Part shown: positions 7,854 through 15,975 of the stretch, in pieces
Layout: each line of letters begins with the position of its first letter
Position numbering within the stretch: the stretch's first letter is position 1
From: DASXSB01 sp036506275
GTDB lineage: Bacteria; Methylomirabilota; Methylomirabilia; Rokubacteriales; CSP1-6
DNA: 24,588 nt
Direction of reading: 5' to 3'
NCBI GenBank assembly: GCA_036506275.1
Contig: DASXSB010000123.1
Coordinates: forward strand, 1 to 24,588
Notes under the pieces: generated by a model
Seen by the model: only the letters and a program-made list of their open reading frames with translations
Told to the model about the DNA's origin: nothing
Database searches by the model: none
Made by a program: the position numbers and the translations under genes

Positions 7854-8389
7854 GCCGCTTGCTCCTTGAGCCGCGCGAGGACGACGTCCACGGCGGCTCC
7901 GAGATCGGTCACGCGAGCGTCGGCCACGCCGCACTCGCTGTACGGACGCTCGAGCAGGATCGTGTAGCTGCCGACGGCGCGCCCGGCGTCGATGTCGCGC
8001 CAGCGGTCCCCCACCACGAACGAGCGCCCGAGATCGACCGCCCACTTCGCGGCTGCCTCCCGCAGCATACCGGGCTTCGGCTTGCGGCACTCGCAGAGGC
8101 CGTCGTCGGCGTGGACGCACACGAAGATGTCCTCCACGGGCACCGTGGACCGGAGCCGCTCGTGCATGCGCGCCAGCGTGGACTCGGCAATGACGCCGCG
8201 CCCCACCTCGGGCTGGTTCGTAAAGACGATCGGCAGCAGTCCAGCCCCGCGCAGTCGCTGCACCGCTTCCCTCGCTCCCGCGCTCACGCGGAAGTCGTCG
8301 AGCGTGACGGGCGCGTAGGCGCGGTGGTCGCGGACGATCGTGTCCACGAGCACCCCGTCGCGGTCGAGGAAGACGGCACGCCGGCTCAC
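7841..8389 (-). CDS. gmhB: D-glycero-D-manno-heptose-1,7-bisphosphate 7-phosphatase-like HAD protein (GmhB-like)
   Basis: A 182-residue histidinol-phosphatase/GmhB-type HAD phosphatase. Motif I is LDRDGVL with Asp9 and Asp11; motif II is TNQP at 57-60. A zinc loop is formed by Cys91, His93, Cys99 and Cys101, followed by RKPKPGM (Lys103). Motif IV is VGDRWRDID at 126-134. The C.H...C.C loop before RKP is diagnostic of the GmhB/HisB-N subgroup, which removes the 7-phosphate of heptose 1,7-bisphosphate. The GTG start at 8389 overlaps the stop of the dehydrogenase-like gene (GTGA). Together with the SIS isomerase and the kinase/nucleotidyltransferase it completes the ADP- or GDP-heptose type enzyme set. 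Confidence 0.9.
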   Translation of the reverse strand: MSRRAVFLDRDGVLVDTIVRDHRAYAPVTLDDFRVSAGAREAVQRLRGAGLLPIVFTNQPEVGRGVIAESTLARMHERLRSTVPVEDIFVCVHADDGLCECRKPKPGMLREAAAKWAVDLGRSFVVGDRWRDIDAGRAVGSYTILLERPYSECGVADARVTDLGAAVDVVLARLKEQAAWSS

Positions 8390-9708
8390 GGCGGCGCCGG
8401 CCGGCCCATGGAGACGCAGGTGACGTCCCGCAACTCCGGACGGTTCCGGTCCACCACGCCCACGCCGTCGATGACCACCCGTCGCCGCATGGTGGCGAGC
8501 GCGGCCGCGCTGGGGGCGGCGAAGTCGTCCCAGTCGGTGAGGACGAGGAGGCAATCGGCGCCCACCAGCGCCTCGTCGCGATCCCCCACGATCTTGGCGG
8601 CGACGTCGACGTCGCCCGCGCGCACGACGGGGTCCCACGCCCGCACCTCGGCCCTATTCTGAAGATCCGCGATCACGCGGAGGGCGACGGAGTTCTTGGT
8701 GGAGTGCGTGTTCTTCTTGTACGCGAGCCCCCACACCGCGATGACGGGGGCGGGCACGTCGGCGAGATGGGCGGCCAGCTTCTGCTGCACCCAGCGGTAA
8801 CGGCCCCCGTTGTAGGCGAGCATCGTCTCGATGAGGGAGCCGTCCACGCCGTGGTCGCGGCAGAGATCGCGCAGCGTGATCATGTCGCGCTCGAGATTGC
8901 CGCCCGCGATCCCGAGTCCAGGCTTGATGTAGGCGGCGGGCCCGATGCGGCGATCGAGCCGGAGGGCGGGCACCATCTCCGCCCAGTCCGCTCCCACCGC
9001 CTCGCAGAGGTCGGAGAGCGTGTTGGCGTACGTCACCGCCGCGCACAGGTAGAGATTGATCGCGGTCTTCGTGAGCTCCGCGCTCTCGTACGCCATCCGG
9101 AAGATGGGCGCGCCGAACCGCCGCAGCCCGGCATCGAACTCCGCCGGCAAGGGCGCCGTGGGATCGGCGCCGCCCACCATCAACCGCTCCGGCTTCAGGA
9201 AACGCTCCACGGCGCTCCCGAAGATCAGCGTCTCGATCCAGTAGTAGAGCGAGAACGCGAGACCGGGCCGCCGGGCGCGAATCCGATCGGCGAGGCGGCG
9301 CGTGAAGCCGGGCGGGACCTGGCTCATCACGACCAGCGTCACCCCGTCGCGGAGGTGCGGGAGGGCCGCCTCGACCAGGCGCAGCACGGCGGCGGGATCG
9401 CTCGCATCGGCGCTGTCGGTGGGGACGTCGCGGGCGACGATCACCAGCGACACCGTCGCCAGCGCCGCCGGATCCGTGCTGAAGGTCATGCGCGACCGCG
9501 CGCGGCCGAAGAGCTCGGTGAGCCCGGGTTCGTGGACGGGCACGCGACCGGCGCGCAGCGACTCCACCGGCGCCGGATCCAGATCCACGGCCACCACCGG
9601 ATCGCCGAACGAGGCCCAGCCGATGCTCGAAACGATGCCGAGATGCGACAGCCCCAGGAACCCGGTGACCGCCGTTCCCGTCCGCTCTCCCCCCGCCGTG
9701 GCCATCAT
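8386..9708 (-). CDS. UDP-glucose/GDP-mannose dehydrogenase family protein lacking the catalytic cysteine
   Basis: A 440-residue protein with the three-domain layout of nucleotide-sugar 6-dehydrogenases. The N-terminal Rossmann region reads GFLGLSHLG (16-24) in place of the common G.GYVGL. A family-like dimerisation helix carries Lys214 and Asn218, and a C-terminal UDP-binding domain has VWGLAYKKNTH. The block that normally reads G[FY]GG.CFPKD aligns without gaps to GIAGGNLERD (266-275), placing Asn271 at the nucleophilic cysteine. The TDD.R motif after GLA[FY]K is also changed to THSTK. Without the cysteine the usual two-step oxidation to a uronate should fail, so this may be an altered oxidoreductase, an epimerase-like enzyme or a non-catalytic partner. 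It is joined to both neighbours by 4-nt overlaps, so it is not a decaying gene. Confidence 0.88.
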   Translation of the reverse strand: MMATAGGERTGTAVTGFLGLSHLGIVSSIGWASFGDPVVAVDLDPAPVESLRAGRVPVHEPGLTELFGRARSRMTFSTDPAALATVSLVIVARDVPTDSADASDPAAVLRLVEAALPHLRDGVTLVVMSQVPPGFTRRLADRIRARRPGLAFSLYYWIETLIFGSAVERFLKPERLMVGGADPTAPLPAEFDAGLRRFGAPIFRMAYESAELTKTAINLYLCAAVTYANTLSDLCEAVGADWAEMVPALRLDRRIGPAAYIKPGLGIAGGNLERDMITLRDLCRDHGVDGSLIETMLAYNGGRYRWVQQKLAAHLADVPAPVIAVWGLAYKKNTHSTKNSVALRVIADLQNRAEVRAWDPVVRAGDVDVAAKIVGDRDEALVGADCLLVLTDWDDFAAPSAAALATMRRRVVIDGVGVVDRNRPELRDVTCVSMGRPAPP

Positions 9709-10619
9709 CCGCGCCCCTCGGGGGTGGCGGTGGCGGCGGCGGCGATCGTGCGCGAGAGCCAGAGGTCGTTGGCGCAGGACGTCTGGCCGCGCGCCGCGCA
9801 CGCTTCGAAGTGCGCGATGTCGCCCGCCCACGTGGGATCGGGACCCGGCGTCACCTCGCGCGTCTCCGCGGGCACGCCGCTCGGCAGCACCCGCCGCAGG
9901 AGCAGGAGCGTGCTCGCGCCCCACTTGGTGAGGCCGTCCATCTCGAGGGCGCCCCGCTCCCCCACCACCTCGATGCGCCAGCGGTTCTTCCAGGAAAGGA
10001 AGCTGCACTCGATGACGAGCTCGCGATCGGCGCTGGCGAGGATGCAGTGGTCGAAGCCCTTCAGCTCGTAGCCGCGCCGCTCCCACACGCGGAACTCGCT
10101 CCCGAACTTCCCGAACACGAAGCCGGCGAGATCGATCAGGTGAGTGGCCATGTCCTCGAGGACGCCGTAGCGGCTGTCGCGCCAGGTGCCGGCGATGGTG
10201 CCGGCGGTGCCGTTGCCGTAGAACATGCGCACGCGATAGACGCGCCCGAGGGTGCCGGCGTCGAGGTGGCGCTTGAGAGCGATGACGTTCGGCTCGAAGC
10301 GGAAGTTGTAGGACGTGTACCAGATGGCGCCGGTGGCGGCGGCGCGGCGGGCGAGGCCGGCGGCCGTGGGCTCGTCGAGGATGAGCGGTTTCTCGACGAG
10401 GACGTGCTTGCCGCGGTCGAGCAGGTATTCCATCAGCTCGACCTTCACGTCGTTGGGGACGGCGAGGACGGCGGCGTCGTAGCGCGCGGGCGCGCACTCC
10501 GCGATCGTGCGGTAGTCAGCGGCGGCGTTGAACGGGTCGACGGTGGCCACGCAGCGGTCACCGAGCACCGCCTTGCGCTTGGCGCCGATGTTCCCGTACC
10601 CGACGAGGAGGTACCTCAT
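9705..10619 (-). CDS. Gfo/Idh/MocA family NAD(P)-dependent oxidoreductase
   Basis: A 304-residue protein with an N-terminal Rossmann fold (LLVGYGNIGAKR) and the family EKP motif at 76-78 (VLVEKPL), whose Lys77 is the usual catalytic residue. A C-terminal alpha/beta dimerisation domain includes VLEDMATHLIDLAGF, where the His of the family's DxxxH-like element is seen. Family members oxidise or reduce a ring carbon of sugars or sugar nucleotides, for example 3-keto formation ahead of amination. Encoded between the kinase/nucleotidyltransferase and the Cys-less dehydrogenase with ATGA overlaps on both sides, it may make the keto-sugar used by one of the DegT aminotransferases. The substrate is not identifiable. 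Confidence 0.9.
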   Translation of the reverse strand: MRYLLVGYGNIGAKRKAVLGDRCVATVDPFNAAADYRTIAECAPARYDAAVLAVPNDVKVELMEYLLDRGKHVLVEKPLILDEPTAAGLARRAAATGAIWYTSYNFRFEPNVIALKRHLDAGTLGRVYRVRMFYGNGTAGTIAGTWRDSRYGVLEDMATHLIDLAGFVFGKFGSEFRVWERRGYELKGFDHCILASADRELVIECSFLSWKNRWRIEVVGERGALEMDGLTKWGASTLLLLRRVLPSGVPAETREVTPGPDPTWAGDIAHFEACAARGQTSCANDLWLSRTIAAAATATPEGRG

Positions 10620-12142
10620 GCGAAGCGCGCGCGGCGCTCCAGGCCCTCGATCTTGTCCTCGACTTCCGTGGGGGAGACGGGGACGTTGCCCGTCCGCTCG
10701 CAGGTGACGGCGGCGCCGAGCGAGCCCAGGATGGACGCGATGACGAGGTTGCCGGTGGTGGCGAGCGCGAGGGAGGCGTAGGCGAGGAGGGCGTCCCCCG
10801 CCCCGATGGGATCGACGAGGCGATCCACGAAGTTGTCGAGCGTGAAGAAGTCGCGCGGCTCCGCGGTGGGCCGGCGATAGGTGATGGTGCCGCGCTCGCC
10901 CAGCTTCAAGATGAGGTTCTTGCAGCGCGCCTGCCGGAAGAGATTGAGGGCGAGGGGGCGGACGATCGTGTCCTGGTCGCCGAGGGCGAACCGCGCCTCC
11001 CGCTCGTTGGGCGTGATGAGGTCGAAGTCGGTGAATTCCAGGATGTTGCCCCAGCGGTTCGACACCTGGCTGTCCGCCACCTTGAGCGCGTTGGCGGGGA
11101 GCGCCTGCACGATCTTGCCGATGGAGTCCCGGTTGAAGATGCCGTGCCGGAAGTCGCTCATGATGGCGACGTCGGCCCGGCTCGACCGCAGCGCCTCGCA
11201 GATCGTCTTCAAGATCTTGTCGGAGATGGGCCGGTTGTCGACGCGATCGACCTGGAGCAGCTTGTGGCCGTCGGCGGTGAAGCGCTCCTTGTAGGTGGTG
11301 GGCCGCGTGCGATCGATGGCGGGCCGGCAGCTCACGCCGCTCGCCTCCAGCTCCTTGAGCGCGAAGTCCTTCATGGCGTCGTCGCCGAGCACGGTGGAGA
11401 ACCCCACCTCCGCCCCCGCGCTCTTCACGTGGCGGGCGACGATGCCGGCGCCGCCCGTGAAGAGCTCCGTGCGCTCGAGCTTGACGCTGAAGGTGGGATA
11501 CTTGGCGGCCGCGCCCAGCAGCGTGCACGCGCTGTAGCCGTCCACGATAGTATCGCCCACCACGTGCACCTTGATCCCGGCCAGGCTGCGCACCGCCTTC
11601 TTCAGATCGGCGAAGTCCACGCCCTCCGAATCCATCAGGCTCAAGAGCTTGTCGATGGCGATCTTGGGCGCCTGCAGCTCGATCAGGTTGGACGACGAGT
11701 AGACGACGTCGCCCGGCGTGAACACGATCTCACCGCCGTAGGACTCGAGCACATCCATCTCCTCGCGGGTCTTGGGCGGCACCCCCTCCGCGAAGTACTC
11801 GTAGCCCTTCGCGAAGTAGTCGGGCTGGAGGTAGCGGATGTTCTCGATGGGCGTCGGGTTCAGGTCGATCACGACGTAGTCCACCAGCTCGAGGGCGGCG
11901 AGGTTCTGCGCGCGCAGCTCCTGGGGTACGAAGGGCCGGTGATCGGCCTTGGTGATGTGGGCGTCGGCGGTGATGCTGGCCACGAGAATGTTGGCCTTCT
12001 CTTTGGCGTACATCAGGTGACGGAGGTGGCCGGGGTGGACGATGTCGAACACGCCGTGGCACATGATGACGCTCTTCGAACGTGGCGGCTTGCCGATCAC
12101 CTTCGCGAGCTCCTCGCGCGTCTTGATCTTCTGACGGAACAT
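10616..12142 (-). CDS. Bifunctional nucleotidyltransferase-PfkB kinase, HldE-like with reversed domain order
   Basis: A 508-residue fusion. Residues ~20-160 are a cytidylyltransferase-fold domain with GVFDIVHPGHL (HPGH at 36-39) and a late YSSSNLI block like the STTNII of HldE. Residues ~170-505 are a PfkB sugar kinase with VVGDTIVDGY, TGGAGIVARHV, a MSDFRHG segment and the catalytic DPIGAGD (Asp450). HldE/RfaE of enterobacteria has the kinase first and the adenylyltransferase last; here the order is inverted. The kinase would phosphorylate C1 of a heptose 7-phosphate and the other domain would activate the sugar 1-phosphate with a nucleotide after GmhB dephosphorylation. A GGAGGG Shine-Dalgarno site (12146-12151) lies just upstream of the ATG, in the 9-nt gap behind the epimerase gene. 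Confidence 0.92.
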   Translation of the reverse strand: MFRQKIKTREELAKVIGKPPRSKSVIMCHGVFDIVHPGHLRHLMYAKEKANILVASITADAHITKADHRPFVPQELRAQNLAALELVDYVVIDLNPTPIENIRYLQPDYFAKGYEYFAEGVPPKTREEMDVLESYGGEIVFTPGDVVYSSSNLIELQAPKIAIDKLLSLMDSEGVDFADLKKAVRSLAGIKVHVVGDTIVDGYSACTLLGAAAKYPTFSVKLERTELFTGGAGIVARHVKSAGAEVGFSTVLGDDAMKDFALKELEASGVSCRPAIDRTRPTTYKERFTADGHKLLQVDRVDNRPISDKILKTICEALRSSRADVAIMSDFRHGIFNRDSIGKIVQALPANALKVADSQVSNRWGNILEFTDFDLITPNEREARFALGDQDTIVRPLALNLFRQARCKNLILKLGERGTITYRRPTAEPRDFFTLDNFVDRLVDPIGAGDALLAYASLALATTGNLVIASILGSLGAAVTCERTGNVPVSPTEVEDKIEGLERRARFA

Positions 12143-12151
12143 CGTCCCTCC

Positions 12152-13144
12152 CTACGACGGTGCGGATAGGTACATGAACCACGGCTTGGTGGCGGCCGCG
12201 ATCGACTCCGGCGTCCACAGCGGCGCCCCGCGCCAGTCGTCGGCCGTGCGCAGCATGGCCGCCACCCCGTCCTCGAAGCTCACCACGGGCTTCCAGCCGA
12301 GGACGCGACCGATCTTGCCGATGTCCGCCCACGTGCAGTCCGGCTCCCCCGGCCGCTTCGGCACGTGCACGACGGGGCCGCCCAGCAGCTCCACGAGACG
12401 CAGGATCGTCTGCGGATTACCGGCGCCGAGGTTGAAGATTTCGCCCGTGATCGGGGCCTCCGCCGCCATCAAGAACGCGCGCGCGACGTCGGTCACGTAC
12501 ACGAAGTCGCGCCGCTGGCGCCCATCCCCGACGACCGTGAAGGGCCGGCCGTTCACCTTCTGCGCGAGGAACACGCCGAACACGGCGCCGTAGACGCCGG
12601 TGGTGCGCACGCGCGGGCCGTACACATTGAACATCCGGATGGAGACGGCGGGCAGCTTGTAGACGTGGGCCCAGTGGAGCGTCGTGAGCTCGCCGAGGTA
12701 CTTGCTGAGCGCGTACGGGTATTCGGGGCGGATGGGCGCGTCCTCGGCGGTGGGGACGGCGGCGAGGCCGTAGCAGGACGACGACGCCGCGTAGACGAAC
12801 TTCTTCACGTGCGCGTGCCGGCTCCCCTCCAGCACGGCGAGGGTGCCGTTGACGTTGGCGCGCATGTAATCGACGGGGCGCTCGATGGACGGGACGATGT
12901 CGCCGATACCGCCGAAGTGGAAGACGTAGTCGACGCCCTCGAACACGGCCGCCGTGGGGGCGAGGTCGCACATGTCGACCTCCTCGAAGGCGAGACGGGG
13001 GTGGCGGCGGTGATGGGCGAGGTTCTCCCGGCGTCCGGTGACGAGATTGTCGATCGCCCGCACCTCGAAGCCCTCGGCGAGGAGCAGATCCACCATGTGG
13101 CTGCCGATGAAGCCGGCGCCACCCGTGACGATCGCGCGCTTCAC
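12152..13144 (-). CDS. NAD-dependent epimerase/dehydratase (extended SDR)
   Basis: A 330-residue extended SDR. TGGAGFIG at 7-14 binds NAD, SSSCYG at 121-126 carries the active-site serine region, and Tyr144/Lys148 form the YxxxK catalytic pair. The RDFVYVTDVARA motif and GRREN segment are typical of UDP-glucose 4-epimerase/UDP-glucuronate decarboxylase relatives. It should act on a nucleotide-activated sugar in the cytosol. The start is GTG 13144, in a GTGA overlap with the neighbouring SDR gene. The C-terminal ~25 residues (LWTPESIAAATKPWF) extend beyond the usual fold end. The exact reaction (4-epimerisation, 4,6-dehydration or decarboxylation) cannot be assigned. Confidence 0.9.
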   Translation of the reverse strand: MKRAIVTGGAGFIGSHMVDLLLAEGFEVRAIDNLVTGRRENLAHHRRHPRLAFEEVDMCDLAPTAAVFEGVDYVFHFGGIGDIVPSIERPVDYMRANVNGTLAVLEGSRHAHVKKFVYAASSSCYGLAAVPTAEDAPIRPEYPYALSKYLGELTTLHWAHVYKLPAVSIRMFNVYGPRVRTTGVYGAVFGVFLAQKVNGRPFTVVGDGRQRRDFVYVTDVARAFLMAAEAPITGEIFNLGAGNPQTILRLVELLGGPVVHVPKRPGEPDCTWADIGKIGRVLGWKPVVSFEDGVAAMLRTADDWRGAPLWTPESIAAATKPWFMYLSAPS

Positions 13145-14154
13145 GCCAGCTTGGCCGCCTGGATGGCCTTGACGTTGAAGTAGCGGCTGTCGGTGAGCGA
13201 GTTCGGGATCTTGCCCGCCTGGAAGGCGCGACAGAGATCGATCACCGCGTCCTCCACCGTCCGCTTCGGCTTCCACCCCAGCTCGCGCGCGATCTTCTCG
13301 GAGGAGATGTGGTACGAGCGGAGGTCGTTGCTGGGGGAGGTCGTCATCTCGATGGGGGCCAGGTGCGGAATCTCCTCGACGACGGTGTCGTGCACCATCC
13401 GGCCCAGCTCGGACACGGTGTGGTTCTCGTAGCCGCAGTTGAACGTCTTGCCCGCGATCAGCGCGGACGGCATGGCGAGGAGATCGACGTAGAGGTCGCT
13501 GATGTCCTCCACGTGGATGTTGGGGCGCTTCTGGGTGCCGCCGAAGATCGTGATCTTCCGGTTGTTGACGGCGAGGTTGGTGAGGATGTTCACGGTGAGG
13601 TCCAGGCGCAGGCGCGGCGAGTACCCGCACACCGTCGCGGGCCGGATCGTCACCGTCGTGAAGCGGTCCGACTGATAGCGCGCCAGGATCGGCTCGCACA
13701 TCCCCTTGTACTTGTTGTAGTCGGTGAGCGGGACGAGCGGATGATCCTCGGTGACGTTCGGCTTGTCGCTGACGCCGTACACGCTGGAGGTAGAGGCGTA
13801 GACGAAGCGCTTGACGCCCGCCTGCCGCGCGATGGACACCAGCGGCTCGAAAGCGTCGTAGTTGATGGAGCGGCTGAGGCCGGGATCCAGCTCGAAGCTC
13901 GGATCGTTCGAGATGCACGCGAGATGGATCACGGCATCGACACCCGTGAGGGCGCGCCGGAGGAGATCCTGGTCGCGCAGGTCTCCCTTGATCTCCTCCA
14001 GGCCCGACGTCCCCTTCGGGAGCACGTCGTCGCCGAACAGATAGAGGTCGAGCACCTTCACGCGGTACCCACGCGCGAGCAGTTTGGGGACGAGGACGGC
14101 GCCCACGTAGCCGGCGCCGCCCGTGACGAGCACGGACCTCAGATCACTGTTCAC
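13141..14154 (-). CDS. NAD-dependent epimerase/dehydratase (extended SDR)
   Basis: A 337-residue extended SDR with TGGAGYVG at 11-18, STSSVYG at 121-127 and Tyr146/Lys150 (YNKYK). The ACISNDPSFELDP segment after the Rossmann half is characteristic of a subgroup common in surface-glycan loci whose substrates are mostly unassigned. It is only distantly similar to the adjacent SDR, so the two are not a recent duplication. It is bounded by GTGA overlaps on both sides (13141-13144 and 14151-14154), so GTG 14154 is the preferred start. Expected role: epimerisation, dehydration or reduction of a nucleotide sugar. Confidence 0.9.
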   Translation of the reverse strand: MNSDLRSVLVTGGAGYVGAVLVPKLLARGYRVKVLDLYLFGDDVLPKGTSGLEEIKGDLRDQDLLRRALTGVDAVIHLACISNDPSFELDPGLSRSINYDAFEPLVSIARQAGVKRFVYASTSSVYGVSDKPNVTEDHPLVPLTDYNKYKGMCEPILARYQSDRFTTVTIRPATVCGYSPRLRLDLTVNILTNLAVNNRKITIFGGTQKRPNIHVEDISDLYVDLLAMPSALIAGKTFNCGYENHTVSELGRMVHDTVVEEIPHLAPIEMTTSPSNDLRSYHISSEKIARELGWKPKRTVEDAVIDLCRAFQAGKIPNSLTDSRYFNVKAIQAAKLA

Positions 14155-14945
14155 GCGATGGTCTCCCTGTACGGCGCCGGCGGGTGGACGACGCGGATCG
14201 TCCACCACAGACGCAGGACGGTGGTGAGGGCACGCACCATGTTGCCGACGGTCACGGCCTTCGACCGGCCGTGGGCGCGTTCCTGATGGATGAGTCCGAC
14301 CTCAACGAAGGAATGGCCCCGGCGGAGCGCCTGCACGAGCATCTCGGCCAAAAAGAAGAAGCCCGTGGTGGTCGTGGGGAGCGTACGCACGAGGGCCGTC
14401 GGATAGACGCACGGCCCTTGATAGTAACGCAGCCGCAAGCCGAACAAGAAGTTCATGAGGGCCGTGGACCCCCGCGTGAGCAGGCGCCGGTACCATGGCC
14501 GCGCTTCCATGTTCGCGTGGTACGGCACCACCACGTCTGCCGTCCCCACGGCGCCGAGAATGCCGCGGATGGATTCGCGGCTGACTTCGCGATCGCCGGG
14601 GACGAAGGTGAAATACGGCAGGCGCGCCTCCCCGAGGGCGCGGCGATAGCCGGCGGCGAGGCCCTGATTCTTCTCGTTGCGGAGAACACGGAGGCGCGGC
14701 ACGCGCGCGGCGAGGCGCGCAGCCACGGCGTCGGTGCCGTCCGTGCTCCCGTCGTCGACCACGATGATCTCGTAGTCGGCGAGCGCGGAGGCGATCACCA
14801 CCACGTCGTCCACGGTGCCCTCGAGATTGGCAGCTTCGTTGAAGGCGGGAACGAAGATGGTGACGGCACGGGGAGCGGCGGCCACACCCGTTTCTTCAGC
14901 TTGCCCGGCGGACGGTGAGGGGGAACCTGTCCCGATCACCTGCAT
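14151..14945 (-). CDS. Family 2 glycosyltransferase (dolichol-phosphate-mannose-synthase-like)
   Basis: A GT-A fold family 2 glycosyltransferase of about 264 residues. It has the FVPAFNEAANLE start of the fold, the nucleotide-binding VVDDGSTDGT with Asp64-Asp65, and the acidic VPGDREV segment taking the place of the DxD metal site. A hydrophobic stretch TTTTGFFFLAEMLV and the HQERAHGRSK block resemble DPM1/polyprenyl-phosphate glycosyltransferases, so it probably loads a sugar onto undecaprenyl phosphate at the inner membrane. ATG 14945 is preferred; a GTG one codon earlier (14948) is possible. Neither has a clear Shine-Dalgarno site. An extended -10 promoter lies just upstream, so this gene may have its own transcript. 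It could charge a lipid carrier for the GT-C protein encoded at 16585-18072. Confidence 0.9.
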   Translation of the reverse strand: MQVIGTGSPSPSAGQAEETGVAAAPRAVTIFVPAFNEAANLEGTVDDVVVIASALADYEIIVVDDGSTDGTDAVAARLAARVPRLRVLRNEKNQGLAAGYRRALGEARLPYFTFVPGDREVSRESIRGILGAVGTADVVVPYHANMEARPWYRRLLTRGSTALMNFLFGLRLRYYQGPCVYPTALVRTLPTTTTGFFFLAEMLVQALRRGHSFVEVGLIHQERAHGRSKAVTVGNMVRALTTVLRLWWTIRVVHPPAPYRETIA

Positions 14946-14965
14946 CACGGCACCAGCACGGGCGA

Positions 14966-14974
14966 ATTATAACA
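14966..14974 (-). promoter_or_regulatory. Internal extended -10 promoter
   Basis: In the 34-nt gap between the dehydratase and the glycosyltransferase the minus strand reads TGTTATAAT, a perfect extended -10 (TGnTATAAT), conspicuous in GC-rich surroundings. The expected -35 position (about 14989-14994) has no good match, as usual for extended -10 promoters. The predicted start of transcription near 14959 would leave about 14 nt before the ATG, so the transcript would be nearly leaderless. Confidence 0.5.
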
Positions 14975-14982
14975 CCGGTCCC

Positions 14983-15939
14983 CTAGCGAACCCGCTCGCG
15001 CCAGAACTGGAGGAGGTCGCCGAGCGTCTTCTCGAAGGGGATCTCGGGCTTCCATCCCACCGCCTCCCGGATCTTCGACGCATCCCCGATGAGCACGGGA
15101 ACGTCGGAGGGGCGGAGGCGGGTCGGATCTTCCTTCACGAGCGGGCGCACGCTGGCCTGCTTGAGCAGGAAGTCGAGAATGTCCTGGATCGCCCACGCGT
15201 GTCCCGAGCAGATGTTGTAGACCTCGCCCAGCTCGCCGTCCTCCAGGAGCCGCCAGTAGCCCCGCACGACGTCGCGCACGTCGGTGTAGTCGCGGCGCGC
15301 CCGCAGATTGCCGACGAGGACGACGGGCTCGCGCCGGCCCGCCTCGATCTCGGCAATCTGCCGCGCGAAGTTCGACGTCACGAACACGTCGCCGCGCCGC
15401 GGGCCCTCGTGGTTGAAGGCGCGCGTGCGCACGATGGGGAGGCCATAGCTCTTGAAGTACTGGTACCCCATGAGGTCCTGCGTGACCTTGCTCACCGCGT
15501 AGGGAGAGAGGGGACGCAGCGGATTCGTCTCCCGAATCGGCAACTCGTGATCGTAGACGAGGCCGTACTCCTCGCTGGAGCCGATCACGAGGAAGCGCGG
15601 CGGCGTCTCCCGCCGCGTGCGGATCGCCTCCAGGAGGTTGACCTGGCTGATGGCATTCGTGTGGAGCGTTTCCGCCGGCGTGTGCCACGACACGGCCACG
15701 TAGCTCTGGGCGGCGAGGTGCACGATGAAATCCGGGCTCGACAGCTCGAGCAGGTTCTGCACGGAGGAAAGGTCGCGCAGGTCCGATTCGATCAGGTGGA
15801 TGCGATCACGGAGGTGGTCGATGTTCTCGGTCTTGCTCCGCCAGCGGCACGAGCCATACACGTCGGCGCCGCGGGAGAGGGCGAATTCGGCGAGGTGGCT
15901 TCCGACGAAGCCGGTGATACCTGTGATCAACAACCGCAT
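14983..15939 (-). CDS. GDP-mannose 4,6-dehydratase-like SDR
   Basis: A 318-residue extended SDR. TGITGFVG at 6-13 binds the cofactor; Ser121 and Glu123 in SSEEYG match the TSE.YG catalytic triad region of GDP-mannose 4,6-dehydratase, with Tyr147/Lys151. The AFNHEGPRRG motif is a strong signature of that family, as is YTDVRDVVRGYW. The Glu needed for dehydration is kept, so a 4-keto-6-deoxy sugar nucleotide is the likely product. GDP-heptose 4,6-dehydratases of Campylobacter capsule pathways belong to the same family, so in a heptose-type operon the substrate could be an NDP-heptose rather than GDP-mannose; this is inference. It is separated by 36 nt from the YjbQ gene. Confidence 0.9.
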   Translation of the reverse strand: MRLLITGITGFVGSHLAEFALSRGADVYGSCRWRSKTENIDHLRDRIHLIESDLRDLSSVQNLLELSSPDFIVHLAAQSYVAVSWHTPAETLHTNAISQVNLLEAIRTRRETPPRFLVIGSSEEYGLVYDHELPIRETNPLRPLSPYAVSKVTQDLMGYQYFKSYGLPIVRTRAFNHEGPRRGDVFVTSNFARQIAEIEAGRREPVVLVGNLRARRDYTDVRDVVRGYWRLLEDGELGEVYNICSGHAWAIQDILDFLLKQASVRPLVKEDPTRLRPSDVPVLIGDASKIREAVGWKPEIPFEKTLGDLLQFWRERVR

Positions 15940-15975
15940 GACGGCGCGAGCGGGAAGCGGTGACGCCGGGGGCGT

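Noticed and set aside
12152..14154. The two adjacent SDR genes as a recent duplication
   Set aside because: They share only general SDR motifs; the middle and C-terminal regions differ strongly (for example ACISNDPSFELDP occurs in one only).
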